Shown here in pieces: positions 1 through 7,528 of a DNA stretch of 18,684 bases. Every line of letters begins with the position of its first letter. The stretch's first letter is position 1. The notes beneath the pieces are model-generated. The model was not told the origin of the DNA, made no database searches, and saw only the letters and a program-made list of their open reading frames with translations. Origin of the DNA: an uncultured Prevotella sp. (GTDB lineage: Bacteria; Bacteroidota; Bacteroidia; Bacteroidales; Bacteroidaceae); assembly GCA_900546605.1 (NCBI GenBank), contig URDV01000011.1:1-18684 (forward strand), written 5' to 3'. A program made the translations under genes and the position numbers.

Positions 1-565
1 GTGAACCTTCAGTAGCACCTACGCTAAGATCAGCAAAGATTTGTACGTGCTTGCTTACGCGGAAGTTGTTCAACAAACCTGCTGTGTAGTAGATATCAGC
101 ATTTTTACCTTCGTTCCACTTAGTTGAAACACCAATACCTACGTAAGGAATAAAGTTCCAAACGCGCTTTTCGTTATAACCGCAGAACATGTTTGAAAGG
201 TTAAACATAACGTCTTCGTGTACGTTCATTGCAGTATAAAGAGGGTGGCTTGTTTCAGAGTTAACTTGCTTGCCCTTAATAAGGTCAAATTTAGTACGAA
301 GGCCAAGACCTGGAGTAAACCATTTACCAACGGCTACTGTGAATCCAATGGTTCCACGCTTGTCGCTGAAAGGGTTATTGCTAACGCCATGTTCTTGTGA
401 AGTGTAATAGGCTGTACCAGATACACCTGCGCTTACAAACCAATTGGCCCAGAATGAGTTGGTGGCTACACTATACTTCTTGCTAGGAACTTCGGTGTCC
501 TGAGCCATAGCCGTTGTGGTCGATGCAAGACCTACAAAGGCAAGTGCAATCATTAATTTTTTCAT
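1..565 (-). CDS. OmpA-family outer-membrane beta-barrel protein, N-terminal part (cut by window edge)
   Basis: The first 188 residues read without a stop from an ATG at 563-565 to the left edge, so the C-terminus is outside the window. A signal peptide is visible (MKKLMIALAFVGLASTTTAMAQ, cleaved after AMA or AQ), followed by a mature region rich in alternating aromatic and polar residues: KYSVATNSFWANWFVSAG, then GKWFTPGLGLRTKFD and VWNFIPYVGIGVSTKW. This pattern matches the barrel domain of Bacteroides/Prevotella OmpA-like porins, which usually carry a C-terminal peptidoglycan-binding OmpA domain; that part cannot be checked here. It would sit in the outer membrane and be a plausible client of the periplasmic chaperones encoded nearby. 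It has its own promoter and a long leader of roughly 100 nt. The family call is from recognised sequence style, not a search. Confidence 0.82.
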   Translation of the reverse strand, partial: MKKLMIALAFVGLASTTTAMAQDTEVPSKKYSVATNSFWANWFVSAGVSGTAYYTSQEHGVSNNPFSDKRGTIGFTVAVGKWFTPGLGLRTKFDLIKGKQVNSETSHPLYTAMNVHEDVMFNLSNMFCGYNEKRVWNFIPYVGIGVSTKWNEGKNADIYYTAGLLNNFRVSKHVQIFADLSVGATEGS

Positions 566-673
566 AACTAGATGATTTGAAACTATTAATATATTATTTT
601 ATTTTCTTTTTGTGCAATATTTTAGTTTACATGTGGTGAATATGATGCTCAATATTTCACTGCATGTATGTTG

Positions 674-705
674 CAAAGGTAAGAAATAGTACTAATTCAT
701 TGCAA
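674..705 (-). promoter_or_regulatory. Promoter of the outer-membrane protein gene
   Basis: On the minus strand TTG (703-705) is followed after 21 bp by TACCTTTG (674-681), which fits the Bacteroidetes primary sigma factor pattern TTG-N19-21-TAnnTTTG. It lies about 110 bp before the ATG, giving an untranslated leader of about 100 nt, longer than for most genes in this window. The match is seen directly; promoter activity is inferred. Confidence 0.65.
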
Positions 706-761
706 CTTTTTTGCAGAAAAATTAGCTTTAGTGCTAAAAATCGACTGCTTTTGTAAACTTG

Positions 762-793
762 AATAAACTTTTTATGGAGTAAAAAGGTTTATT
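762..793 (-). terminator. Possible weak terminator after mutL
   Basis: AATAAACTTTTTA and TAAAAAGGTTTATT can pair with a one-base bulge around the loop TGGAG, starting about 10 bp past the mutL stop codon. The stem is almost all A-T and no clear T-run follows it on the minus strand. It may be a weak terminator or only a 3'-end structure. Confidence 0.35.
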
Positions 794-803
794 GGATAAA
801 ATA

Positions 804-2813
804 TCACAACATCTTTTCAGGGTTTATAAGTATATAGATGGGGGCACCGTTAGGTGTGAAGTTGGAATTTTGGCACAAAAATAGTTGTTCAAGCAAGTGG
901 TTCATTTCTTTTGCACTGAGTAATTCTCCATGGGGCATGGCCACCTTTTGTGCCATTGATAGCGCTATGATGTGTCCTATTGTTTCAGCAGCGTTGGCCT
1001 GCCCATTAACGGCATCAGCTAATATGTTACTAATGAGTGTCGTGGGCGATATGCCCTCTGTTCCCATGGGTGCACCTATTATGGTATAGGTGTTTGATGG
1101 GGCATCTTTCTCATGTGTAATTTCAAAGCCTACTTCATGTAGTTGTTGTAGTATTTGTTCAAGAATAATGCCCTCAGATGGTGACACTGATAATGTTTCG
1201 GCAAATAACATGCGTTGTGAGGGTGCTTTATGAGCCTGCAGTTGTCGCATGTAGCGTTCGTAAAGAATGCGTATGTGCGCGCGATGTTGGTCAATTAAAG
1301 CCAACCCATTGTGTAGTGCTGTGACGATGTAGCGGCCTTGATATTGTAACAGGTCGCCTACTTTTTTCTCACTCCAAACCTCTTGTATTGTTTGAGGTTC
1401 AAAGCTGTAGAGTTGATTTAGATCAGAGCTGGGGGTAGTTGGTTGTTCGTTAGTTGCATCTAGCTCATTTTTATCTTGGTAATGGCTGACAATTGCTATT
1501 TCATCAGATGGGGTGTTTTTTTCGTCAGGTTGAAACGCTTGGTTACTTGGTATTTTGTTTTGTGCGTTTTCATACACACGCTGCCAGTCGATAGGTGTGC
1601 TTGCTGTTTTTGAATGGTAGCTGGATGTAAATGTTGACGAATTATTGTGTACGTCGTTCGCATTATCAGTTGATGGAGCGGAGTTGTCTGAGTTGCTAAA
1701 TGGGTTGAATGACGTGTTGATGTGTATTTGTGGGGGAGCTATGGCTGTTGGTTCGCTAAAGTTGGATTTAAAAGTGGGAATATCAGGTTGGCCTTCGGTG
1801 TCAAAATCAATGGCAGGCACGGCACCATATTTTCCCAATGATTCGCGAACGGCTGCTAATAGAATTTGAAAGATAGCACTATCATCTTCAAATTTAATTT
1901 CAGTCTTTGTTGGATGTATGTTAACATCAATACGAGCAGGGTCAACTTCAAATTTTATGAAGAAGGGAACTTGTTGCCCTTCAGGAATGAGTCGTTCATA
2001 AGCCGTTTGTATGGCTTTGGCAAAGTAAGGGTGACGCATAAATCGTCCATTAACAAAGAGGTATTGGTGTGCGTTTTTACGTCGAGCAGCTGTAGGCATG
2101 CCAACAAACCCACTGATGTGTGCCAAGGTCGTTTTCACCTCAATAGGGACAAGGCTCTTATCGATGCGTCTACCAAAAATGCCCACAATGCGTTGTCTAA
2201 AGTTTCCTGCAGCGAGGTCAAGTGCAACACTTCCACCTGAATGAAGAGTGAAGGCTATGTCGGGATGAGCCAAAGCAATGCGCTCAAACTCTGTCATGAT
2301 GTTTGAGAGTTCTGTTTGGTTTGACTTTAAGAACTTGCGACGGGCTGGAATATTAAAAAATAAGTTGCGAACAGCAAAGTTAGCACCTACAGGGCAATTA
2401 ATGAGTTCTTGATTAACGACCTTAGAGCCTTCAATGTTAATGCAAGTTCCCAAATCTTGTCCCTTTTGCTTAGTGCGCAATTCTACTTGTGCTACAGCAG
2501 CAATTGAAGCTAAGGCTTCGCCACGGAATCCCATGGTGCGTAAAGCAAACAGGTCGGTTGCTTGTTGAATTTTAGATGTAGCATGTCGTTCAAAAGCCAT
2601 GCGCGCATCTGTTTCGCTCATGCCACAACCATTGTCTATTACTTGCACGAGTGTTTTGCCAGCGTCTTCAACCACCACTTGAACATGGGTGGCTCCTGCA
2701 TCGAGCGAATTCTCAACCAACTCTTTGATCATAGATGCGGGGCGTTGAATCACTTCACCAGCAGCAATTTGATTGGCTACAGAATCGGGCAAAAGATGTA
2801 TAATGTCTGACAT
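804..2813 (-). CDS. mutL: DNA mismatch repair protein MutL
   Basis: A 669-residue MutL. The N-terminal GHKL ATPase motifs are clear: IKELVENSLDAG (Glu31 is the expected catalytic residue), DNGCGM (from 60), RHATSKI (from 76) and GFRGEALASI (from 95). A linker of low complexity rich in Ser, Thr, Asn and Pro follows at roughly 370-480, then a C-terminal dimerisation domain. MutL couples mismatch recognition by MutS to strand removal. The start is the ATG at 2811-2813 (MSDIIHLLPDSVANQIAAGE), which matches the family N-terminus; an in-frame extension to 2969 would run into the upstream ostA-like gene and is rejected. The gene lies 34 bp downstream of that gene and probably shares its transcript. 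The C-terminal endonuclease motifs look degenerate: DQHRAHIRILYE replaces DQHA-x2-E-x4-E, and TPNGAP replaces a CPHGRP-like motif. Confidence 0.96.
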   Translation of the reverse strand: MSDIIHLLPDSVANQIAAGEVIQRPASMIKELVENSLDAGATHVQVVVEDAGKTLVQVIDNGCGMSETDARMAFERHATSKIQQATDLFALRTMGFRGEALASIAAVAQVELRTKQKGQDLGTCINIEGSKVVNQELINCPVGANFAVRNLFFNIPARRKFLKSNQTELSNIMTEFERIALAHPDIAFTLHSGGSVALDLAAGNFRQRIVGIFGRRIDKSLVPIEVKTTLAHISGFVGMPTAARRKNAHQYLFVNGRFMRHPYFAKAIQTAYERLIPEGQQVPFFIKFEVDPARIDVNIHPTKTEIKFEDDSAIFQILLAAVRESLGKYGAVPAIDFDTEGQPDIPTFKSNFSEPTAIAPPQIHINTSFNPFSNSDNSAPSTDNANDVHNNSSTFTSSYHSKTASTPIDWQRVYENAQNKIPSNQAFQPDEKNTPSDEIAIVSHYQDKNELDATNEQPTTPSSDLNQLYSFEPQTIQEVWSEKKVGDLLQYQGRYIVTALHNGLALIDQHRAHIRILYERYMRQLQAHKAPSQRMLFAETLSVSPSEGIILEQILQQLHEVGFEITHEKDAPSNTYTIIGAPMGTEGISPTTLISNILADAVNGQANAAETIGHIIALSMAQKVAMPHGELLSAKEMNHLLEQLFLCQNSNFTPNGAPIYILINPEKML

Positions 2814-2847
2814 GATATCTCGTTTGTATGTATTAAATTCTTCTTTT

Positions 2848-4458
2848 TTAAAGTTTTTGTAATGGTGCTTCGCGTCGAATAGATGGCTTAAGAGTTGTTC
2901 CGCTCTTTTTACCTCGCCAGTTGAACACATCATTAGGCCCCGTAGGACGTATGTAATCAAACCACGCAAATCCGTCTAATTTTGTGCGGTCGTTAGGGGC
3001 AAGCCCTAAGGGATAAAAATAGCCATGTGAGGCAGGAGCCCATATTTTTGTCAGTTTACGATTGACCATAAACATGCGAGCCTTAGCTGTTTCTACGTAG
3101 TTTTGGTAAAGAATAGTGCTATCGCGCTCTAATGGATAATTTACTACATGCACATTACCTATGGCTTGATTTTCGCAGACTTCACCTTTTGAATCAAAGT
3201 AAGTACGCATTTGTTGTGCAGCTACTTGATTAAAATGAGTAGAGTCCACTTGTTCAACCATGAGAGCTTGTCGGTCAACGTATATGGAGTCAATAGTAGA
3301 GTCGTTTAGGTAAGCATTGATTTCCTCGCCAACAATTTGCCTATTATCACTCCACACTATCGGGTCGCGGTAAAGCGTGACTTTATTGCTAAGTGTGCTA
3401 AATACTAAAGAGTCAGCAACCATTTGCATGTCTTTGCGATAAGCGCGTGCATGAAAATAGCCATGTAAAACGCGATATACGGAATCAGTCTTTATATTAT
3501 AGGTGTACATGCGCAAAGTGTCGGCATGTACGTAGAGTGTATCTTTACCTTGTGAATAGTCTCGTGCCAAAGCCTTTTTAGTAGCCATGGCTTCACCTGT
3601 GTTTTCGTTGTACCAGGCATAATCACCTGTCAATATATTTTTGTTTTTAATGTCTTCGCAGGTTACATGGTTAAATGCCTCCATGATGCCTTTCTTTTTG
3701 TTATAAAAAACGGTATCACCCTGCATAATGCGGTCACGTCCAAAGGCTTTTGTTCCTTTGAGTAGTTTTGCATTTTCAGTTTGCGTGTTGTAAAATCCAT
3801 GCTCTGTGTAAATGCGGTCTTTACCTGAATAAATGTTTGATTTACCAACTATCTCAGCCCATTTTGATGTTGTGTTGTAGTGAAGCGTATCAGTGAGAAG
3901 TCTGAATTTAGGGCTTTTTAGTTCAACATTATAGTTAAAAGAAGCTTTGCGCGTGTCAGTATGGTATTCACCCCAATCGGATGTAAGGTGGTTCTTACCA
4001 TCAATTAGTTCACCTCCGTTAAAGTAATACCCCGTGTTATATATACGGTCATAATTAAGGCTATCAGTGCGCAAAATTTGTTTGCGGTGCAACAATATTA
4101 CGTTTTTACGCATTTCGGCAATTTGGGTTTCGCCATCGTAGTGTAGTCTATCTCCCTTAAGAGTGAGTGTGTCACCTTGTACGATATGAACTTTGCCAAA
4201 AGCATCAAAAGTTTGTGAAGCTTCATATAGTACGGCACTATCGCAATGCATCACCATGCCAGCGTGTGCTAACACCACGTTTCCGCTTAGGCGTTGGGCA
4301 CCATTCATTTCGTTCTCAGAAAATCGTAAGTTGTCAGCATGTTTGAGCACAATACGCTCATTCATGACAGTCTTTTTTTTACGATGTTGATTAATGTTGG
4401 GAACTGCGTAAGCCATGCATCCCAAGAGCAGACATATATATAATAGTATTCTTTTCAC
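2848..4458 (-). CDS. OstA/LptA-like periplasmic protein (OstA-like domain)
   Basis: A 536-residue protein starting at the GTG at 4456-4458. That start gives a short basic end and hydrophobic signal sequence (VKRILLYICLLLGCMAYA) and has AAGGA a few bases upstream. LLGC could also be read as a weak lipobox. The mature part contains repeated short beta-type units with 'GNVVLAHAGMVMHCDSAVLYE', 'GKVHIVQGDTLTLKGDRLHYDG' and similar, the signature of the OstA/LptA fold that carries lipopolysaccharide across the periplasm. Bacteroidetes homologues are annotated as OstA-like proteins; a direct transport role here is inferred. The frame stays open upstream to 4740, but only because the 87-bp tandem repeat has no stops in it, and the promoter sits inside that stretch. 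mutL follows 34 bp after the stop. Confidence 0.85.
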   Translation of the reverse strand: MKRILLYICLLLGCMAYAVPNINQHRKKKTVMNERIVLKHADNLRFSENEMNGAQRLSGNVVLAHAGMVMHCDSAVLYEASQTFDAFGKVHIVQGDTLTLKGDRLHYDGETQIAEMRKNVILLHRKQILRTDSLNYDRIYNTGYYFNGGELIDGKNHLTSDWGEYHTDTRKASFNYNVELKSPKFRLLTDTLHYNTTSKWAEIVGKSNIYSGKDRIYTEHGFYNTQTENAKLLKGTKAFGRDRIMQGDTVFYNKKKGIMEAFNHVTCEDIKNKNILTGDYAWYNENTGEAMATKKALARDYSQGKDTLYVHADTLRMYTYNIKTDSVYRVLHGYFHARAYRKDMQMVADSLVFSTLSNKVTLYRDPIVWSDNRQIVGEEINAYLNDSTIDSIYVDRQALMVEQVDSTHFNQVAAQQMRTYFDSKGEVCENQAIGNVHVVNYPLERDSTILYQNYVETAKARMFMVNRKLTKIWAPASHGYFYPLGLAPNDRTKLDGFAWFDYIRPTGPNDVFNWRGKKSGTTLKPSIRREAPLQKL

Positions 4459-4475
4459 TTTATTCCTTTTGGGTG

Positions 4476-4507
4476 CAAAGTTAGTGCAAGGCGAGCGCAA
4501 TGCAAAA
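4476..4507 (-). promoter_or_regulatory. Promoter of ostA-like-mutL, -33 box inside a tandem repeat
   Basis: On the minus strand TTTTG (4503-4507) is followed after exactly 19 bp by TAACTTTG (4476-4483), a full match to the Bacteroidetes promoter pattern. The -33 box lies inside the first copy of the 87-bp repeat; the -7 box spans the repeat's outer edge. The GTG start is 18 bp beyond the -7 box, so the leader would be only about 10-15 nt. The same sequence in the other repeat copies has TACTTTG, one base short, so only the copy nearest the gene has the complete box. Confidence 0.65.
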
Positions 4508-4756
4508 TGAAAGTTTGAAAAACTTGCATTTTCATTGCCGAGCCGCCGCCTAACTTGGCGAAGCAAAGTAGTGCAAGGCGAGCGCAATGCAAAATGAAAG
4601 TTTGAAAAACTTGCATTTTCATTGCCGAGCCGCCGCCTAACTTGGCGAAGCAAAGTAGTGCAAGGCGAGCGCAATGCAAAATGAAAGTTTGAAAAACTTG
4701 CATTTTCATTGCCGAGCCGCCGCCTAACTTGGCGAAGCAAAGTAGTGCAAGGCGAG
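4483..4756. repeat. 87-bp tandem repeat, three copies plus a 13-bp partial
   Basis: Copies at 4483-4569, 4570-4656 and 4657-4743 read as identical by eye; AGTGCAAGGCGAG at 4744-4756 begins a fourth copy that stops there. Each unit holds an imperfect palindrome (GCAATGCAAAATGAAAGTTT facing AAACTTGCATTTTCATTGC around GAA) and a GC-rich segment (GCCGAGCCGCCGCC), unlike the AT-rich surroundings. As 87 is a multiple of three, the array is open in at least two minus-strand frames, producing spurious repetitive ORFs. Identity between copies suggests recent amplification or active homogenisation. Confidence 0.95.
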
Positions 4757-4792
4757 TAGAGTTTGTAAAATAGCAGAAACTATAAGCCGTAT

Positions 4793-4835
4793 AAAAAAGG
4801 CTCATTCAATTTGTATTGAAATGAGTCTTTAAAAA
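4793..4835 (-). terminator. Rho-independent terminator of the YeiH-family gene
   Basis: AAGACTCATTTCAAT and ATTGAATGAGCCTT (minus-strand reading) pair around ACAA with one bulge, followed by TTTTTT. It begins about 20 bp past the stop codon of the gene at 4854-5930. An A-run on the other side would let it act in both directions. It isolates the YeiH gene from the repeat array and ostA. Confidence 0.8.
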
Positions 4836-4853
4836 GAGAAAAGTGTATTTGAA

Positions 4854-5930
4854 CTACCACATAATCCAACTTAAACTGAGAATACTAATACTCACCCAAA
4901 GAAGAATTCCTTGTATGAAGGGGCGAAGTCCTACACTTTTTAAAGTGTCGCGCGTGAGAGAAGCCCCAATGAAAAAGAGCGATAGCGTAATAATGTGTTT
5001 TGAGAGGTTATTGATAGCTGAGCCCACTTGGTTCATTGTCATAACAGCCTGATTGCCTAATAGAGAGGCATTGCTGAAAATGTAAGTGTTCAAAAAAATA
5101 ACAAGAATAAACCACACGATAAATCGTGGAATACATTGGTACCACGGCTTAGAATGTCCATCAGTTTGTATTGATTCCTTAAACAAAAGTGGAGTTATAA
5201 AAGCCAAAACGACAATCCATAAAGCACGTGTCAATTTTATGGTTGTAGCAACCTCAAGTGCACTTACTCCTTGCTGTGACATCCAGTCGGGGTGCAGTTG
5301 GTCATATGCAGCTCCAGCTCCGACTACAGATGATGTGTCGTGAATGGCAATAGCAGCCCATGTGCCAAATTCTTTCATTGTCATGCCCAATGATGTGCCT
5401 ATGTAAGGAAATATGAAAAGAGCTACAGCGTTTAACACAAACACTACGCCTAAGGCAACAGACATACTTTCGGGTTTAGCTTTAATAATAGATCCTGTGG
5501 CCGCTATAGCTGATCCCCCGCAAATAGCTGTTCCCGAACTGATGAGATAACTTGTTTGCACATCAACCTTGAGTAGTTTGCGCCCAATCACCCATCCTAA
5601 AAATAATGTTCCAAATACGCTGATAATAGTAAACATCATGCCTTCGCTACCTGAAGCCAAAGCTTTGTTTACATTCATGCCAAATCCTAAGCCGACGACT
5701 GCATATTGTAGCATGCGTTTTGACATGGCCTTATTAAAGTCAGCATAAACTTTACCAAAACAGAGAGCAAAACCCACACCAATGGCTAAAGCTACAGGTG
5801 ATGAAACCCAATGCAGAAAAAACTGAGCCAAGCCAAAGGATAGATTAAAATAGTCGGCAATGAAGGTAAGCAATAATGAACTTGCCATTACCACAATGAG
5901 CGTAATGTAAATAATTTGTTTTGTTTTCAA
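4854..5930 (-). CDS. yeiH: YeiH/UPF0324-family inner-membrane protein (putative sulfate exporter family)
   Basis: A 358-residue hydrophobic protein with about ten predicted membrane segments. The segment SSGTAICGGSAIAATGSII (about 131-149) and IHDTSSVVGAGAAYD (about 196-210) are the conserved blocks of the YeiH (Cons_hypoth698) family. Members are annotated as putative sulfate exporters, but the transported substrate is poorly established, so I would not assign one. The best start is a TTG at 5928-5930: an in-frame TAA lies only five codons upstream, and the next start is the ATG of residue 15 within the first hydrophobic segment. The gene stands alone: terminators lie on both sides (4793-4835 and 6077-6129) and no strong promoter consensus is seen upstream. 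Confidence 0.88.
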   Translation of the reverse strand: MKTKQIIYITLIVVMASSLLLTFIADYFNLSFGLAQFFLHWVSSPVALAIGVGFALCFGKVYADFNKAMSKRMLQYAVVGLGFGMNVNKALASGSEGMMFTIISVFGTLFLGWVIGRKLLKVDVQTSYLISSGTAICGGSAIAATGSIIKAKPESMSVALGVVFVLNAVALFIFPYIGTSLGMTMKEFGTWAAIAIHDTSSVVGAGAAYDQLHPDWMSQQGVSALEVATTIKLTRALWIVVLAFITPLLFKESIQTDGHSKPWYQCIPRFIVWFILVIFLNTYIFSNASLLGNQAVMTMNQVGSAINNLSKHIITLSLFFIGASLTRDTLKSVGLRPFIQGILLWVSISILSLSWIMW

Positions 5931-6076
5931 TTTCTTTTGTGTTTAGAAGGGATGTCTATAAATTAGCTTGATCTGTAAAAGCGGCCAAACTAAATAAAAA
6001 TGAATGTTCAGCAATATAAACTAAATTATAGAACACCCCTTTAATGAAAAGTAAAGGTTGTGAAATCTACTAATAC

Positions 6077-6129
6077 AAAAAGAGCTTGACACATTCTGCT
6101 TATATCATGAAATGTGCCAAGCGCTTTTT
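6077..6129 (-). terminator. Strong terminator downstream of surA
   Basis: AAAAAGAGCTTGACACATT (6077-6095) and AATGTGCCAAGCGCTTTTT (6111-6129) pair at 17 of 19 positions around a 15-nt loop. On the minus strand the stem ends in a T-run, which suits termination after surA, whose stop codon is at 6165-6167. A second small hairpin, AAGTAAGTG with CACTTACTT (6136-6144 and 6162-6170), overlaps that stop codon. The rest of the gap up to 5931 holds nothing recognisable. Confidence 0.85.
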
Positions 6130-6164
6130 TATATAAGTAAGTGTTCCCCTTATTTAGCACCCAC

Positions 6165-7517
6165 TTACTTTATCCACCCTTTGTATTTAAAATGACAATT
6201 GCGCCATTCGGGACTAATGCGAATATAAGTGGTTTTAATTTTGTCTTGAATCCATTGTTCAATAGCCTCTTCACTGCGTTTGTTAACCACTTCGTCGCGT
6301 AACGTCTGAAAATCTTCAGTCATGCTCGCGTGGTGTCCTTCAATGCGATTCTTGAGCAAAACAATAGCGCAAACCTCTTGACCTTTATCGTTTGTCATTC
6401 GAAAAGCACGTGATATTTCACCCACTTTCAGTGTGTCCACCACTTTAGCTACGTCTTGTGGCAAGTCTTTCATTTCAAAACGCGAACTAATGCTACCCGT
6501 TTGTTGGTTGACATTAGCCATGAGGCCATGATTGTTGCGTGTATCCTTATCGTCAGACAAAGCCTGAGCCGCAGCATCAAAGGTGAACTTCTTAGATCGT
6601 ATGTCATTGGCAATAGAGTCAAGACGTGCAATGCTATGCTCAATTTCACTTTCGTCAATATGTGGCTTAAGCAAAATGTGTCGCACATTCACCTTATCTC
6701 CTTTTTTGTCAATGAGTTGTATAATGTGGTAGCCATATTCGCTACGTACAATCTTAGAAACCTTTTTAGGGTCATTTAGTGTAAAGGCCACATTGGCAAA
6801 TTCAGGCACTAACTGATTGCGTCCCATGTAACCTAATTCACCACCATTACGTGCCGAACCATCTTCAGAGTAAAATTTAGCTAAGGTTGAAAAGTCGGCT
6901 TCGCCTTTGTTTACACGGTTAGCGTATTCACGAAGCTTGTTTTCGATACGTTCAACTTCAGCACGTGAAACTGCTGGAGTTGAAGTGATAATTTGCACTT
7001 CGACTTGAGTGGGTATAAAGGGTAAACTATCCTGTGGAGTATTTTTAAAAAACTCACGAACCTCGGCAGGCGTAGCCTTAATGTCCTTAGTTAATTTTTG
7101 ACGCACCTCATCGGCCATCATTTGTTCGCGATACTGCTTTTTAAGGTTTTCGCGCATTTGTGATATAGTGCGTCCCGACATTTGCTCCAAAGCTTCGCGT
7201 GAGCCATATACTTGAATAAAGTCATTGATACGACTATCCACACCTTTAATAATGTCAGATTCGCTAACTGAGACACTATCAAGTTCAGCTTGATGTACAA
7301 ATAACTTGTTTACAGCAATTTGTTCGGGTATGGTGCAATAAGGATTATCAATGGGTTGACCTGCTGTTTCAGATGAAATGCGAGTTTCCTCAACATCCGA
7401 TAGCAAAATAGGCTCATTGCCTACCACCCATATAATTTGGTCTACCACATTACTTTGAGCTGTAGCCAACAAGGGAGTGAGTGCCAAGAGCAAGGCTCCT
7501 ATTACTTTCTTTTTCAT
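6165..7517 (-). CDS. surA: SurA-like periplasmic chaperone / peptidyl-prolyl isomerase
   Basis: A 450-residue protein with a signal peptide (MKKKVIGALLLALTPLLATAQ), a SurA N-terminal chaperone region (VVDQIIWVVGNEPILLSDVEE, about 24-160) and two parvulin domains (about 171-270 and 276-390). SurA escorts unfolded outer-membrane proteins through the periplasm to the BAM machinery. Domain 1 has the YGYHII end of the fold but reads VEVQIIT where parvulins usually have a His (RHIL); domain 2 has VNVRHILLKPH. This suggests that domain 1 is structural or binding rather than catalytic, as in E. coli SurA. It starts 11 bp after the stop of the upstream isomerase gene, so the two are almost certainly one operon, ended by the strong hairpin at 6077-6129. 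Confidence 0.93.
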   Translation of the reverse strand: MKKKVIGALLLALTPLLATAQSNVVDQIIWVVGNEPILLSDVEETRISSETAGQPIDNPYCTIPEQIAVNKLFVHQAELDSVSVSESDIIKGVDSRINDFIQVYGSREALEQMSGRTISQMRENLKKQYREQMMADEVRQKLTKDIKATPAEVREFFKNTPQDSLPFIPTQVEVQIITSTPAVSRAEVERIENKLREYANRVNKGEADFSTLAKFYSEDGSARNGGELGYMGRNQLVPEFANVAFTLNDPKKVSKIVRSEYGYHIIQLIDKKGDKVNVRHILLKPHIDESEIEHSIARLDSIANDIRSKKFTFDAAAQALSDDKDTRNNHGLMANVNQQTGSISSRFEMKDLPQDVAKVVDTLKVGEISRAFRMTNDKGQEVCAIVLLKNRIEGHHASMTEDFQTLRDEVVNKRSEEAIEQWIQDKIKTTYIRISPEWRNCHFKYKGWIK

Positions 7518-7528
7518 AAGTGAGTTTA

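Noticed and set aside
218..400. A 60-residue plus-strand ORF opposite the outer-membrane protein
   Set aside because: It is antisense to a convincing beta-barrel coding sequence and has no features of its own.
762..793. The AT-rich hairpin after mutL as a definite terminator
   Set aside because: It lacks a following T-run and is almost wholly A-T, so it is listed only with low confidence.
2814..2969. An upstream extension of mutL by 52 residues
   Set aside because: It overlaps the end of the ostA-like gene and the family N-terminus begins at MSDIIHLLPD (2813).
4483..4756. The regular repeat considered as a CRISPR array
   Set aside because: The copies are contiguous with no unique spacers, and each is 87 bp; no cas genes are nearby.
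4455..4805. A 116-residue repetitive ORF and a 94-residue N-terminal extension of the ostA-like protein across the tandem repeat
   Set aside because: The frames are open only because the 87-bp unit is a multiple of three and lacks stops. The promoter and signal peptide place the true start at 4458, and there is no signal sequence or start site for the other frame.
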